A stretch of 64,000 bases of DNA, taken from positions 62,001 through 126,000 of the forward strand of contig JANAVB010016207.1 in the NCBI GenBank assembly GCA_029216955.1, written 5' to 3'. Below the pieces are notes generated by a model. The model searched no databases, was not told the DNA's origin, and saw only the letters and a program-made list of their open reading frames with translations. This stretch comes from Iris pallida (taxonomy: Eukaryota; Streptophyta; Magnoliopsida; Asparagales; Iridaceae). Of the stretch, positions 44,178 through 56,493 are shown piece after piece; positions within the stretch are counted from its first letter, which is position 1; each line of letters begins with the position of its first letter. The position numbers were made by a program, and so were the translations under genes.

Positions 44178-47100
44178 TGTAAAACACCTAAATTTCTACT
44201 AATTATTTTATTTTTTTATTAATATTTGTACGGATTTAAAATTTTGTATTGTACGTCGCGTAGTCGTATTTTACGTCGCGCACGAAATTTTATTTTTGCT
44301 CGTCGAGTGCGAATATGTGCGAGCGTACATATTCTTGAAAAAAAATATTTTTTATGTAGACAAAATTTTTTCTAGCTATTATTTGCAAGTTTATGACTTT
44401 TATGAAAAGCCTTTCATTTACACAGTTATGATAATAAATTATTTTCCTATTAAATGGTATATTAGAAAAATATAATTTGTACATAAATATATATTTAGTA
44501 ATTATTTATTAGTTATTTTAAATAATAGTGTATTTTCGAAATTATTATTATAGCATTTTTAGAAAACATATTTTGAAAATATTGTACCAATTCAAATCTA
44601 GATTTGAATTATGGATATATTTTAAATGGTACATAAATATCTATATTTGGAAATTGAGTTATCTTAATTGGTTTTAAAATAAAGGATAGAATTTAAATTA
44701 GATTTGAATTGGATTTTGAATTTGATTTGGATTATGTAATTGATTTAAATCTAGTAATTTAATTATCTACTTGGGTTTTAAAATCTAATCCTAATCCTTA
44801 TCAAATTGGAAATTCCCACATCCTATAAATAGGCAGGTACTCCTCCAATTTATTTTTATTTCTCCACAAATTTCCTCCACAATGTGTGTGCCTCGTGTCC
44901 ATGTCCAACATCTTTCCGTGTCAGCCGTGACGGCCTCGGGTCCGACCCCGGGTGTCTTTCCAATAGGTTAATTCTTTTACAATTACATTGTTATCTTCCT
45001 TGTGTCCACACACGGATACATGTTCTCATCAACCCCTTCGTGTCCGACATGCCGGACACAAACCCCCGACACAAAACCAAAATTTTAACTCTAATCCTAA
45101 CCCAGCCCAAATCCTAAAACCTAGCCGTGCCATCCCGGGCTGTGGCAAACTCGCAGCAGTACTTTCCCCGATCACCACCACCCTGCCTGTCCTCTCCTCG
45201 CCGACCAAAATCCTCCGACAACCACCACCGCCACGCCACGACCGGCCAAACGACTCCCCCTACCACCACCAACTATACCACGCCCGCTGCCATCACCACC
45301 ACGTCATCCCCTCCGATCCTCGCCCACACCTAGCCAGGCAACAGACCACCCCACCAAAACCACCATCATCACCGTCACGGCCTAGTCGCCGGAGCCGTAC
45401 CCAAAAGAAACCCAAATAGAAGAAAACCAACAACCCACACACCCACTCACCTGACCACCGTGCCGGAGCAGATCCGCCACCGCCTGGCCTCGCCGGCGAC
45501 GTCCCGCTCCAATCTGCCACCGCCGACGCCGACTTCCCCCTGCCGACCGCCCGACGCCGCCCTTTTGACCGTTCCCTTCCCCTTCTCGCCGCCTCGCGTC
45601 GTCACCTCTCTGCCCGCTCCGTTCCTTCTGCCGCCGGCGACCCCGACCCATCTCCTCCGCCGAAACCCCCGTGCTCCGACTCCGCCGCCTCCAGTCTTCC
45701 CGCAACCGCCGAGCACCGGCGCAGCCCTCACTTCTTCCATTTCCACCGCCGCCCGCCTCACTCTCCCCCATCCGACCGTTCGCCGCCCGCCATCCACCGC
45801 GGATCCGTCGCTCACCGCCCTCTCTCGAGCCTGCACTCGCTCCTCTCTCTTCCCTTCTCCCTCTCTTCCCGGTTCCTCCCTCGCTCTCCTTCGCTCTCCC
45901 CCTCTCGAGTCCTTTCTCTTTCCTCCTTCGCTCTCTCTCTCCCACCTTTTCCTCTGCATTTTTTTTCCTATGGGTTTTTTTTGTTGCTTCCCTTTGCTGA
46001 CTTAGGGAACAGCAACCCTTCAGTGATTCCTTGTTTTAATTATTTTTATTTTATTTTGTTTATTGTTTTAGGTTATTGGTTATTAATTGTTTCTGATTTT
46101 TTGTAATTATTTCCCCACAAAAGATTAGATATTATGTTATTGGTTATTATTTGTTTCTGATTTTTATCAGTAATTATTTCCCACAAAAGATTTTACTTTA
46201 TATTTTATGTAAATTATATTTCTAGTATTTTATGAGTAGGCTACTGTCCTAAAAACTTATTTCTTCTAGTCTATATATAATTTCATATTTGGTTAATAAG
46301 GAGTAGTTATCATATTATCCAATAATTTCCTAATTTTGTAAACATTATTTCTGCCTAAAAATAAATAATAAGAATAATAGATATATTTACATAGCTTTTC
46401 TACCTCAAAACATACCTTTGACAACTTAGAGTTTTTGCTTAAAAGTGATTTTATAAATATTTATCTAAAAGCTATTTTACTAATAATATAATATTTTCGA
46501 GTATTATTATTAGTTTTCTAAAAACGTTTTTTTTCTAATTATTAAATTCCTTCGAATATCTTCCTCTTCGGCGATTTGTCCAATTCTCAATCCCTTGCCA
46601 AATCTGTACATACCTTATGTCTACCCTCACTAATTTGACCATTCTGAACCCAGTGGAACTGTCCGTGCCACCATCAGAGGTTCCCTTGTGTAGTTGTTAC
46701 ACTAAAGTCACAGTTCGTGCCACCGTGATATTCGCAACACACCAGACGCTCTACCAGGCAAGACACGTTGCTATTTGCTGTTTACTTATTTTAGCTCATA
46801 TTTCATGCATTATTTATTTTCTTTATGCAAAATAAACTGTGATATATGGCATAACTGTTAGAACTTACTGTTCATTTATTTTTCCTGCTGTGTATTATTT
46901 TCTTACAAATTAAACCTAGATTTAAGGGACCACCATGTGTGTTACATTCATTGGCCTTGACATGTTGTAACACGAGGTTGTGTGTCGCATGTAGAACACG
47001 AAAGTGCATGATTGGCTGGCCACCAGTACGTACAAGCCGTGCGATAGGAATAACCGCTAATAGAGGTTGCATGCTAGTTTGACTTAGCGGTTATAGTGGT

Positions 47101-48095
47101 TTGTGTTGTAGATACAATACAGTAGGCATTGGACGGGGAGGACAATTTCTTAGCATATGGGCTTCGATGCACTTTCCTTGTGACCCGGACTCTCCGCTGG
47201 AGATACGGAGTTGATGACTACATGCTCTTTCTGCTGGGGCCTCTGGTGCCCAAGGGGGGACTATGCCGATCCTATTTAGCCAGGGCCCATGCGTAGAAAG
47301 GATTGCTCTTAACTACATTACACTTAGAACGATTAGGCTACCTTATCCGTTAGGTACGAGTACTTTTGGTTTGGGTACTTATATCTGACCGTGGCTTGGA
47401 ACAATAACTTGTTGCGGATTAGTTCGTCACATCTTGTCCTTGTTTGGTTGTAGGTGTGACTTACTACTTCGATAAGAAGGTATTGAACCTTGTCGGGGTC
47501 CGGATACCATATTGGATTCATAGCATGGGAAGATACGTTACCGTGAATTAGTTTACCATCTCCTGTCCTTGTTTGGTTGGGGGGATGGTACGCTCGTTCA
47601 GTAGGTGCGTATTGGAACATGTTATAATTCTATTTACTTATTTATTTGAGCATTATTTATTCAATTTATATGGCATGCTATTATGTGTCTTGTTACGTCC
47701 CTCTGAGGACCTGGTTGTCTTGCCAGGTGTGTGCTATTGTCTTTCGCAGGTGTTCTAGCTCTAGCCGTGTCCATCGCCATTCCTTCGAGGATGATTGCAT
47801 TTGGATCGTCTTCGCTTCGCTCGCCACTCATTTCATTTCCATGTATTTTATTTCCTTATTTTTGTTGGTAGTGGATTTGTCTCCGCCCAACATATTGTAT
47901 CAAGACAAATTCATAGTTGATATATGATATCTTTTATTCTTTGAATTGTGGATGAGATTAATTAGTTATGGTTCTACTGTATTTTACAGCTTATGTATTT
48001 ATACGAGGCTTCCATATATTGGAGTATACTTCGTATGAATACAGCTGGCATGTCTACGTTCCTAGTCCTACGTATTTTGGGACTGGGGCGTTACA
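44178..48095 (+). repeat. LARD 5' LTR (3918 bp)
   Basis: Zones: AT-rich start (44178-44820), TATA box (44824-44831), GTGTCC/GACAC-rich leader (44885-45110), GC- and CT-rich block (45120-45960), AT-rich zone (46000-46560), then moderately GC-rich sequence to the end. Open frames of up to 187 codons on both strands in the GC-rich block have biased composition and no recognised domain; I do not call them genes. A degenerate direct repeat containing CTTGTCCTTGTTTGGTTG / CCTGTCCTTGTTTGGTTG lies at about 47430-47580. Confidence 0.93.
44824..44831 (+). promoter_or_regulatory. TATA box of the LARD 5' LTR
   Basis: TATAAATA lies in CATCCTATAAATAGGCAGG, about 60 bases before the GTGTGTGCC leader. The same sequence is at 49844-49851 in the 3' LTR. 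Confidence 0.6.
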
Positions 48096-49197
48096 TGTTT
48101 TTGTGGTGGCCCATGCAGGTCAAGGTAAATTGTTTGTTACTTTACCGTACCAAGCAAACCTGCGTATAGGATTAGAAGTCTAGGATCTCATCCACATACT
48201 TGACCTCTTTCCTTGATTTTATCTACCGTTGACTCATCAATTGCATCTTGCTTGCTTCCTTCCATCCCTATTCTTATTTTCCCTTCGTGCTTACTAGAGA
48301 TTGACCCTACTAGTTAGTTGTCCCAAAACACCATTAGTTTAAATTCTTTAAGTTGGGTAGACTACCTTACGACCTAGCAACCCCTTTGACCTAGTGACCT
48401 ATATTAGCAAGCTTATTTAGATCCTAAAATCTAGAGGACCTAACCCGTCTAGCCAACCAAGGATTTGGACAAGAAGACTATAGGACAATTGTATGACTTA
48501 GAATCATTCTACCTTCTTTTATCTAAATATCTTGTGCCTATGTTTTTACCACTTTGACTAATATTGCAACTATAATCTAGTTTTGCAAACTCATCCATTT
48601 ATCGAGTTTGCTCATGACTTATGCTATTGAGCGGCCGTTCACTAACATATTGTCTAATCAGAACCGGTGCATGATGGTCTGATCAATCGAGTGCACTTTG
48701 GTTCGCCTTTTTCATGTATCAATCTACGTGGATGGGATGTAGTTGAACTTTCCCCTTAGAATTCCATCCACGTCAACCTTGAAAATTCTTTTTGAAATTT
48801 TTCGGTCGCCTTTGAACCACGTATTCGTATTCGATAACGCCTCCTTCGAACTCTAGATTGCTTTCGCCTTCACCTATTTAAGAAGGACGAATGCGTTGTA
48901 CTTGAAGTTGCCCTTAGCTATCCTATCTCTTGTGACCATTAACACTCAATGTGCCTATATCTTTGTCTTAACTACTCGTCCTTTCCCTCGACCCTAAATC
49001 CACAATCTTGACTTTCTAATCACTTGAATTTAAGAAGTGATTACAATCGTCTCTTAATCATATCCTCAACCTAGACTACGACCATGTAAACTTCTTTAAA
49101 CCCTTCTATCTACCGTTGTGCCTTCTCCCCCTTGTGTCCTCTCACCCCCCTACTAACTCTTAATTTCGAGGACGAAATTCTTTTAAGTTGGGTAGGA
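48096..49197 (+). other. LARD internal region (1102 bp), non-coding
   Basis: It begins TGTTTTTGTGGTGGCCCATGC, a block shared with both H internal regions. No canonical primer binding site is evident. No gag, protease, RT or integrase motif is present in any frame. It ends with the TTTCGAGGACGAAATTC signature and GTTGGGTAGGA before the 3' LTR. Confidence 0.75.
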
Positions 49198-52100
49198 TGT
49201 AAAACCCCTAAATTTCTACTAATTATTTTATTTTTTATTAATATTTGTACGGATTTAAAATTTTGTATTATACGTCGCGTAGTCGTATTTTACGTCGCGC
49301 ACGAAATTTTATTTTTGCTCGTCGAGTGCGAATATGTGCGAGCGTACATATTCTTGAAAAAACATTATTTTTTATGTAGACAAAATTTTTTCTAGCTATT
49401 ATTTGCAAGTTTATGACTTTTATGAAAAGCCTTTCATTTACACAGTTATGATAATAAATTATTTTCCTATTAAATGGTATATTAGAAAAATATAATTTGT
49501 ACATAAATATATATTTAGTAATTATTTATTAGTTATTTTAAATAATAGTGTATTTTTGAAATTATTATTATAGCATTTTTAGAAAACATATTTTGAAAAT
49601 ATTGTACCAATTCAAATCTTGATTTGAATTATGGATATATTTTAAATGGTACATAAATATCTATATTTGGAAATTGAGTTATCTTAATTGGTTTTAAAAT
49701 AAAGGATAGAATTTAAATTAGATTTGAATTGGATTTTGAATTTGATTTGAATTATGTAATTGATTTAAATCTAGTAATTTAATTATCTACTTGGGTTTTA
49801 AAATCTAATCCTAATCCTTATCAAATTGGAAATTCCCACATCCTATAAATAGGCAGGTACTCCTCCAATTTATTTTTATTTCTCCACAAATTTCCACCAC
49901 AATGTGTGTGCCTCGTGTCGATGTCCAACATCTTTCCGTGTCAGCCGTGACGGCCTCGGGTCCGACCCCGGGTGTCTTTCGAATAGGTTAATTCTTTTAC
50001 AATTACATTGTTATCTTCCTCGTGTCCACACACGGACACATGTTCTCATCAACCCCTTCGTGTCCGACATGCCGGACACAAACCCCCGACACAAAACCAA
50101 AATTTTAACTCTAATCCTAACCCAGTCCAAATCCTAAAACCTACCCGTGCCATCCCTGGCTGTGGCAAACTCGTAGCAGTACTTTCCCCGATCACCACCA
50201 CCCTGCCTGTCCTCTCCTCGCCGACCAAAATCCTTCGACAACCACCACCGCCACGCCACGACCGGCCAAACGACTCCCCCTACCACCACCAACTACACCA
50301 CGCCCGCTGCCATCACCACCACGTTATCCCCTCCGATCCTCGCCCACACCTAGCCAGGCAACAGACCACCCCACCAAAACCACCATCATCACCGTCACGG
50401 CCTAGTCGCCGGAGCCGTACCCAAAAGAAAACCCAAATAGAAGAAAACCAACAACCCACACACCCACTCACCTGACCACCGCGTCGGAGCAGATCCGCCA
50501 CCGCCTGGCCTCGCCGGCGACGTCCCGCTCCGATCTGCCGACGCCGACTTTCCCCTGCCGACCGCCCGACGCCGCCCTTTTGACCGTTCCCTTCCCCTTC
50601 TCGCCGCCCCGCGTCGTCACTTCTCTGCCCGCTCCGCTCCTTCTGCCACCGGCGACCCCGACCCATCTCCTCCGTCGAAACCCCCGTGCTCCGACTCCGC
50701 CGCCTCCAGTCTTCCCGCAACCGCCGAGCACCGGCGCAGCCCTCACTTCTTCCACTTCCACCGCCGCCCGCCTCACTCTCCCCCTTCCGACCGTTCGCCG
50801 CCCGCCATCCACCGCGGATCCGCCGCTTACCGCCCTCTCTCGAGCCTGCACTCGCTCCTCTCTCTTCCCTTCTTCCTCTCTTCCCGGTTCCTCCCTCGCT
50901 CTCCTTCGCTCTCCCCCCTCTCGAGTCCTTTCTCTTTCCTCCTTCGCTCTCTCTCCCACCTTTTCTTCTGCATTTTTTTCCTATAGGTTTTTTTTGTTGC
51001 TTCCCTTTTGCTGACTTAGGGAACATCAACCCTTCAGTGATTCCTTGTTTTAATTATTTTTATTTTATTTTATTTATTGTTTTAGGTTATTGGTTATTAA
51101 TTGTTTCTAATTTTTTGTAATTATTTCCCCACAAAAGATTAGATATTATGTTATTGGTTATTATTTGTTTATGATTTTTATCAGTAATTATTTCCCACAA
51201 AAGATTTTACTTTATATTTTATGTATATTATATTTCTAGTATTTTATGAGTAGGCTACTGTCCTAAAAACTTATTTCTTCTAGTCTATATATAATTTCAC
51301 ATTTGGTTAATAAGGAGTAGTTATCATATTATCCAATAATTTCCTAATTTTGTAAACATTATTTCTGCCTAAAAATAAATAATAAGAATAATAGATATAT
51401 TTACATAGCTTTTCTACCTCAAAACATACCTTTGACAACTTAGAGTTTTTGCTTAAAAGTGATTTTATAAATATTTATCTAAAAGCTATTTTACTAATAA
51501 TATAATATTTTCGAGTATTATTATTAGTTTTCTAAAAACGTATATTTCTAATTATTAAATTCCTTCGAATATCTTCCTCTTCGGCGATTTGTCCAATTCT
51601 CAATCCCTTGCCAAATCTGTACGTACCTTATGTCCACCCTCACTAATTTGACCCTACTGAACCCAGTGGAACTGTCCGTGCCACCATCAGAGATTCCCTT
51701 GTGTAGTTGTTACACTGAAGTCACAGTTCGTGCCACCGTGATATTCGCAGCACACCAGGCGCTCTACCAGGCAAGACACCTTGCCATTTGCTGTTTACTT
51801 ATTTTAGCTCATATTTCATGCATTATTTATTTTCTTTATGCAAAATAAACTGTGATACATGGCATAACTGTTAGAACTTACTGTTCATTTATTTTTCCTG
51901 CTGTGTATTATTTTCTTACAAATTAAACCTAAATTTAAGGGACCACCATGTGTGTTGCATTCATTGGCCTTGACACATTGTAACACGAGGTTGTGTGTCG
52001 CATGTAGAATATGGAAGTGCGTGATTGGTTGGCCACCAGTACGTACAAGCCGTGCGATAGGAATAACCGCTAATAGAGGTTGCATGCTAGTTTGACTTAG

Positions 52101-53108
52101 CGGTTATAGTGGTGTGTGTTGTGGATACAATACAGTAGGCATTGGGCGGGGAGGACAATTCCTTAGCATATGGGCTTCGATGCACTTCCCTTGTGACCCG
52201 GACTCTCCGCTGGAGATACGGGGTTGATGACTACATGCTCTTCCTGCTGGGGCCTCTGGTGCCCAAGGGGGGACTATGCCGATCCTATTTAGCCAGGGCC
52301 CATGCGTAGGAAGGATTGTTCTTAACTACATTACACTTAGAACGGTTAGGCTACCTTATCCATTAGGTACGAGTACTTTTGGTTTGGATACTTGTATCTG
52401 ACTGTAGCTTGGAACAATAACTTGTCGTGGATTAGTTCGTCACATCTTGTCCTTGTTTGGTTGTAGGTGTGACTTACTACTTCGATGAGAAGGTATTGAA
52501 CCTTGTCGGGGTCCGGATACCATATTGGATTCATAGCATGGGAAGATACGTTACCGTGAATTAGTTTACCATCTCCTGTCCTTGTTTGGTTGGGAGGATG
52601 GTACGCTCGTTCAGTAGGTGCGTATTGGAACATGTTATAATTCGATTTACTTATTTATTTGAGCAGTATTTATTCAGTTTATATGGCATGCTATTATGTG
52701 TCTTGTTACGTCCCTCTGAGGACCTGGTTGTCTTGCCAGGTGTGTGCTATTGTCTTTCGTAGGTGTTCTAGCTCTAGCCGTGTCCATCGCCATTCCTTCG
52801 AGGATGATTGCATTTGGATCGTCTTCGCTTCGCTCGCCACTCATTTCATTTCCATGTATTTTATTTCCTTATTTTTGTTGGTAGTGGATTTGTCTCCGTC
52901 CAACATATTGTATCAAGACAAATTCATAGTTGATATATGATATCTTTTATTCTTTGAATTGTGGATGAGATTAATTAGTTATGGTTCTACTGTATTTTAC
53001 AGCTTATGTATTTATACGAGGCTTCCATATATTGGAGTATACTTCGTATGAATACAACTGACATGTCTACGTTCCTAGTCCTACGTATTTTGGGACTGGG
53101 GCATTACA
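49198..53108 (+). repeat. LARD 3' LTR (3911 bp)
   Basis: It is colinear with 44178-48095 with scattered substitutions and a few indels. It ends GGGACTGGGGCATTACA. Confidence 0.93.
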
Positions 53109-53263
53109 GTTGAGATACCTTATAGATTGACCTAGAATAGACCCAATAAGCCTAATTGAGCTTGTTGACTAGAGTTTGACCGAACCCTAGACAGTTGACC
53201 AAGTTAGCTTAGATGTTGACCTAGTTTGACTAGAAGGCTGACCAGAGTTGACTTTGACCTAGA

Positions 53264-53955
53264 TTGACCTTGAATCATGTGGATTGTATTGTAAACTTCA
53301 ATTATTGTAAATTGAACTCTTTATAACATGTATTGCTCTAATTAGGACTCTGTGACACGTTTTTAGTGGTGGCCCATGCAGGTCGAGATTCACATTAGTG
53401 CGAAGTCGTGGAAGTACGACGATTAGTTGTACTATTGCATGCCTGCGGTAAGAGACAAGGAATAGGATTTAGCGTGAGAGGATACTCAATCATAGTTAGG
53501 AATACTTGAGAAGATTTCTGGGATGACCCTTGAGAATCTCATTATAAACTATATCGAAATTCGATTCCAACAGTTTCTATCTACTTTCCTTGTTCGTTGT
53601 TGAATTTGATTGACCTCGAATCATGTGGATTGTATTGTAAACTTCAATTATTGTAAATTGAACTCTTTATAACATGTATTGCTCTAATTAGGACTCTGTG
53701 ACACGTTTTTAGTGGTGGCCCATGCAGGTCGAGATTCACATTAGTGCGAAGTCGTGGTAGTACGACGATTAGTTGTACTATTGCGTGCCTGCGGTAAGAG
53801 ACAAGGAATAGGATTTAGCGTGAGAGAATATTCAATCACAGTTAGGAATACTTGAGAAGATTTCTAGGATGACCCTTGAGAATCTCATTATAAACTATAT
53901 CAAAATTCGATTCCAACAGTTTCTATCTACTTTCCTTGTTCGTTGTTGAATTTGA
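53264..53955. repeat. 346-bp tandem duplication across the H LTR2/internal boundary
   Basis: The unit starting TTGACCTTGAATCATGTGGA is repeated at 53610 as TTGACCTCGAATCATGTGGA with few differences. The LTR end GTGACA is therefore present twice (53357 and about 53703). The H copy at 39500-39850 has a single unit. Confidence 0.88.
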
Positions 53956-54519
53956 TTCTTGGTGTTCATTGTTGACTTGATTTTCTACCAAGATAAATCT
54001 TATGGGCTAGGTTGCCTCAGTTATAGAATTTAGAGTCTTCTACAGCCATATTAGCTAGCATGGCGAAGATATAGAGTCTGATTTTGGATTATTTCTCGGG
54101 TGTGGGAATTTAAAGTTTTTGCAACCAAGCATGCGTCAATGCAAAAATTTTAAATATCATGATTCTAGAGGTATGTACCTTAGTTACGGACTCTATGGAT
54201 TATCACAGCTGTACTTACTGGCATGACGAGGATTCTAACAACATGGTTCTGGATAGACGGGTATGATTATCAGATTGCGGAATAGATACCATATAGATGG
54301 TGCCCTAGTATAATGGAGTAAAATATCAGTTTGGATGTTACTTGAGTATCATAAAGTAGATAGAGGGAGCTAGGCCACTTGTGGCGCATCACCATGCCCA
54401 ACACCAGAGGGGCAAGGCTTTTGTGCTGAAGGTCGAGGAGACCGACGCTATGGATGACGGGTTAGCAAGTCTCCCTTTTCTGTCCCTCTTTTCCATCTTG
54501 TTGTGTGATTCCCTTAGTA
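53358..54519. other. H internal region, copy 2, truncated by gypsy-2
   Basis: It matches 39569-40385 (for example GACGATTAGTTGTACT, CCATATTAGCTGGCATGGCG and GGGGCAAGGCTTTTG). The similarity stops at 54519, where gypsy-2 begins. No coding domain. Its remainder should lie beyond gypsy-2, outside the window. Confidence 0.75.
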
Positions 54520-55279
54520 CGTAGAAGCATGAAAATTTCAGTAGACTAGACATATGCGCCCAGGTCACCAAAGAGCCTTATGCACCCAAGTCACCAATGA
54601 GCCTTATGTGCCCAAAGCTTCCAGCAAGGTCATATGCGCCCAAGCTCCAGTGAGGTCATGTGCCCATGCGCCCAAGACAAGCTCCTCCAAAAGGGGGTAC
54701 ATAGCCCTGTTTCAGGCTATGCGCCCAAGCCAAAACAGTCCCTGACTCGGTCAAAGCCACGATCAAAACGTGCATCGAAGCATACGGCCACGTCAGTCTC
54801 CACGAGCAGTCGTGCACCGAAGCATGTGGCCATGTCAGCACCACGATCAACCCACGACCACGTAGCCTGCATGCGCCGACATCCTATGCGTCCAAAGCAG
54901 GAACATGCACCCACATGAAAACTATTGTGTTTCATCACGTTGGCGCATAAAATCATTCTAGCTCAAGAATGACTATAAATAGGGGTCTTATCCCTCTTCA
55001 AAATACAGAACGGAGAGCATTTTCAAGAGCCAAATTGTTGCACTTTTTGCCAGTGAGCCGAGAGTTAGCAATTTTCTTAGGTTTTCTCCCACTTTTGTAA
55101 TCGGAGTGTCAAAGAAGTAAAGGAGCAACTGTCGTTCGATCTCCATCGTCCTATTCCCCAAAATTCTTTTTTGTACTCGGGGATCCTCAGTGCAGGATCT
55201 CTCAGGCATACTCGATTTGTGGTGCCTTGTGCCAATAAAGAAAAGACAACGTTTCTTCTTATTTTTTTATGTGTCCACA
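54520..55279 (+). repeat. gypsy-2 5' LTR
   Basis: It ends TGTGTCCACA four bases before the PBS. A TATA box (TATAAATA 54974-54981) is followed by GGGGTCTTATCCC. The 5' half carries at least six copies of ATGCGCCCA/ATGTGCCCA-type words (54553-54730 and 54889-54915). Confidence 0.8.
54974..54981 (+). promoter_or_regulatory. TATA box of the gypsy-2 LTR
   Basis: TATAAATA in GACTATAAATAGGGGTC, about 300 bases before the LTR end. Confidence 0.6.
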
Positions 55280-55282
55280 AAA

Positions 55283-55512
55283 ATGGCGACTCTACTGGGG
55301 ACTACCTTTTCCTCTGACGAGAAGGTGGTGACGCAATCCGATACTGACAAAGTGGGGAGCACATAAAAGATGCTGATCGTGAAGTTCGATCAGCAGGCAT
55401 TCGAAGAGCTGCTCTCGAGGGACGACTCTACTCCCTCAAAATCAGCGAAGCAAACAAGTCTCTTAAGATTTGGCTTCCGAAGGCTCGCCGTCCATATCCT
55501 GCCAGTATCATA
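55283..55512 (+). pseudogene. gypsy-2 remnant of the PBS-initiated ORF
   Basis: From ATG 55283 the frame reads M-A-T-L-L-G-T-T-F-S-S-D-E-K-V, then V-T-Q-S-D-T, and meets TAA after 27 codons. It then continues K-M-L-I-V-K-F-D-Q-Q-A-F-E, where gypsy-1 has K-T-L-V-V-Q-V-N-Q-T-A-H-E. The agreement extends beyond the 18 bases of the PBS, so it is not explained by the primer site alone. No domain is recognised. Confidence 0.6.
55284..55301 (+). other. gypsy-2 primer binding site
   Basis: TGGCGACTCTACTGGGGA lies four bases after the LTR. Like gypsy-1, it fits the 3' end of tRNA-Arg (from memory). It overlaps the ATG at 55283. Confidence 0.82.
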
Positions 55513-56493
55513 GCAGATATACAACTAAAGGACTGTCACATGGGCGCATGGCTCCACCACAGAAGCTCCACGAATAAAGAAGGCTCACACCATTTTGGGC
55601 TCTACTAGCCTAGCAACTTCTCTCTTGTGCAACCAACAACAGAGTGTTCAATACTCGAGACTTGGCAAAGAAAAATACTACGATGCCAAGAATCGGAGTG
55701 TTCGACACTCTGGGCAAACCCAGCGAGGCTTACAAACGAAGAAGGCTAAGTTGGGAGAAAACAACACTGCTCCACCAAGCATGCGCCCAAGGGGGTATGT
55801 GGGCGCATAACTCTAATCAGAAGGCTTCTGTCTTCGACAGATTGGGCATCCAGGGTCATGATCCCAAGGCCATGTGCCCAGGCTCAACCGACCCATACTA
55901 TGCGCCCACATCGAGGAAGCTCAGACATGCTTCCAAGAAGCATGTGCCCAAAGGTAGACTCCAAGGCCTATGCGCCCACAGCAAAAAGACAGGCCCAATG
56001 CGTATAGTACGGGGCTGTCTTCAAGGTCATCATAGAACTTAGGTGTGGGGGTTGCCCTACACATGAACTAAGTCTGGATGCGCCAACTCTCCTTACAAAC
56101 ACGCATACAAAGCTCGGCGATGCATGTAACATGGGTTTTAAGGCAAAACTCCCTTTCGCTGAGTTACGTGACATGGTAAATCATAAGCGTAAAGTGAGGA
56201 AGGACACAACAATTCATGATGCGCATCCGTGCACCAGCATTGTCATTAACAGTTGCTGCCCCAAAGCAACGAGAGTGCCTTAGAGACAGTCCGTATTCCG
56301 ACGGCTGCATTTCTTTGACGATGAAAAGCCGCTGTGTGTTTCATCCAACATGGCTTCATAGGGTCCCCCTTACGGATGCCCTAATCAAAGACGGTGGACC
56401 ACGAACTCAACTTTCTCTCTCAGTTCCGTAAGAAGAAGAAGAAGAAGCCTACCAACAGATAGCCCGTAGGCTGTCACATCCGAAGGAGTCTAT
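55513..56493 (+). pseudogene. gypsy-2 leader region between the extra ORF and gag
   Basis: Degenerate coding sequence in shifting frames. The open part 55644-56042 has R-I-G-V-F-D-T-L-G-K-P and A-S-V-F-D-R-L-G-I-Q, two copies of the S-V-F-D-R-L-G motif that gypsy-1 carries once before its capsid domain. The words ATGCGCCCA and TGGGCGCAT recur at least seven times here, as in the LTR. The function of the leader is unknown. Confidence 0.55.

Larger units (their letters stand above)
44178..53108 (+). mobile_element. LARD: non-autonomous Tekay-like element with 3.9-kb LTRs
   Basis: It is 8931 bp with LTRs 44178-48095 and 49198-53108 (TGTAAAAC...GTTACA/ATTACA) and a perfect 5-bp duplication GTTGA (44173-44177, 53109-53113). 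H LTR1 at 39020-39040 and 39297-39317 shows the uninterrupted target. The internal part is only 1.1 kb and has no gag or pol. The internal 3' end TTTCGAGGACGAAATTCTTT plus AAGTTGGGTAGGA is the hallmark of Tekay/Del chromoviruses, which suggests their enzymes mobilise it. The LTRs differ by about 1.5-2% in the first 1.1 kb by eye. Confidence 0.93.

Noticed and set aside
45382..46005. Long open frames on both strands in the LARD LTR (also 50313-51120)
   Set aside because: They overlap each other, have extreme composition (Arg/Gly or Pro/Ser), show no domain and lie inside an LTR; they are explained by few stop codons in GC-rich DNA.
48096..48125. GTGGTGGCCCATGCAGGTC block as a piece of initiator tRNA-Met
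   Set aside because: It resembles the anticodon arm of initiator tRNA-Met only with gaps and in the sense direction, so it could not serve as a binding site for that tRNA; no tRNA gene structure is present.
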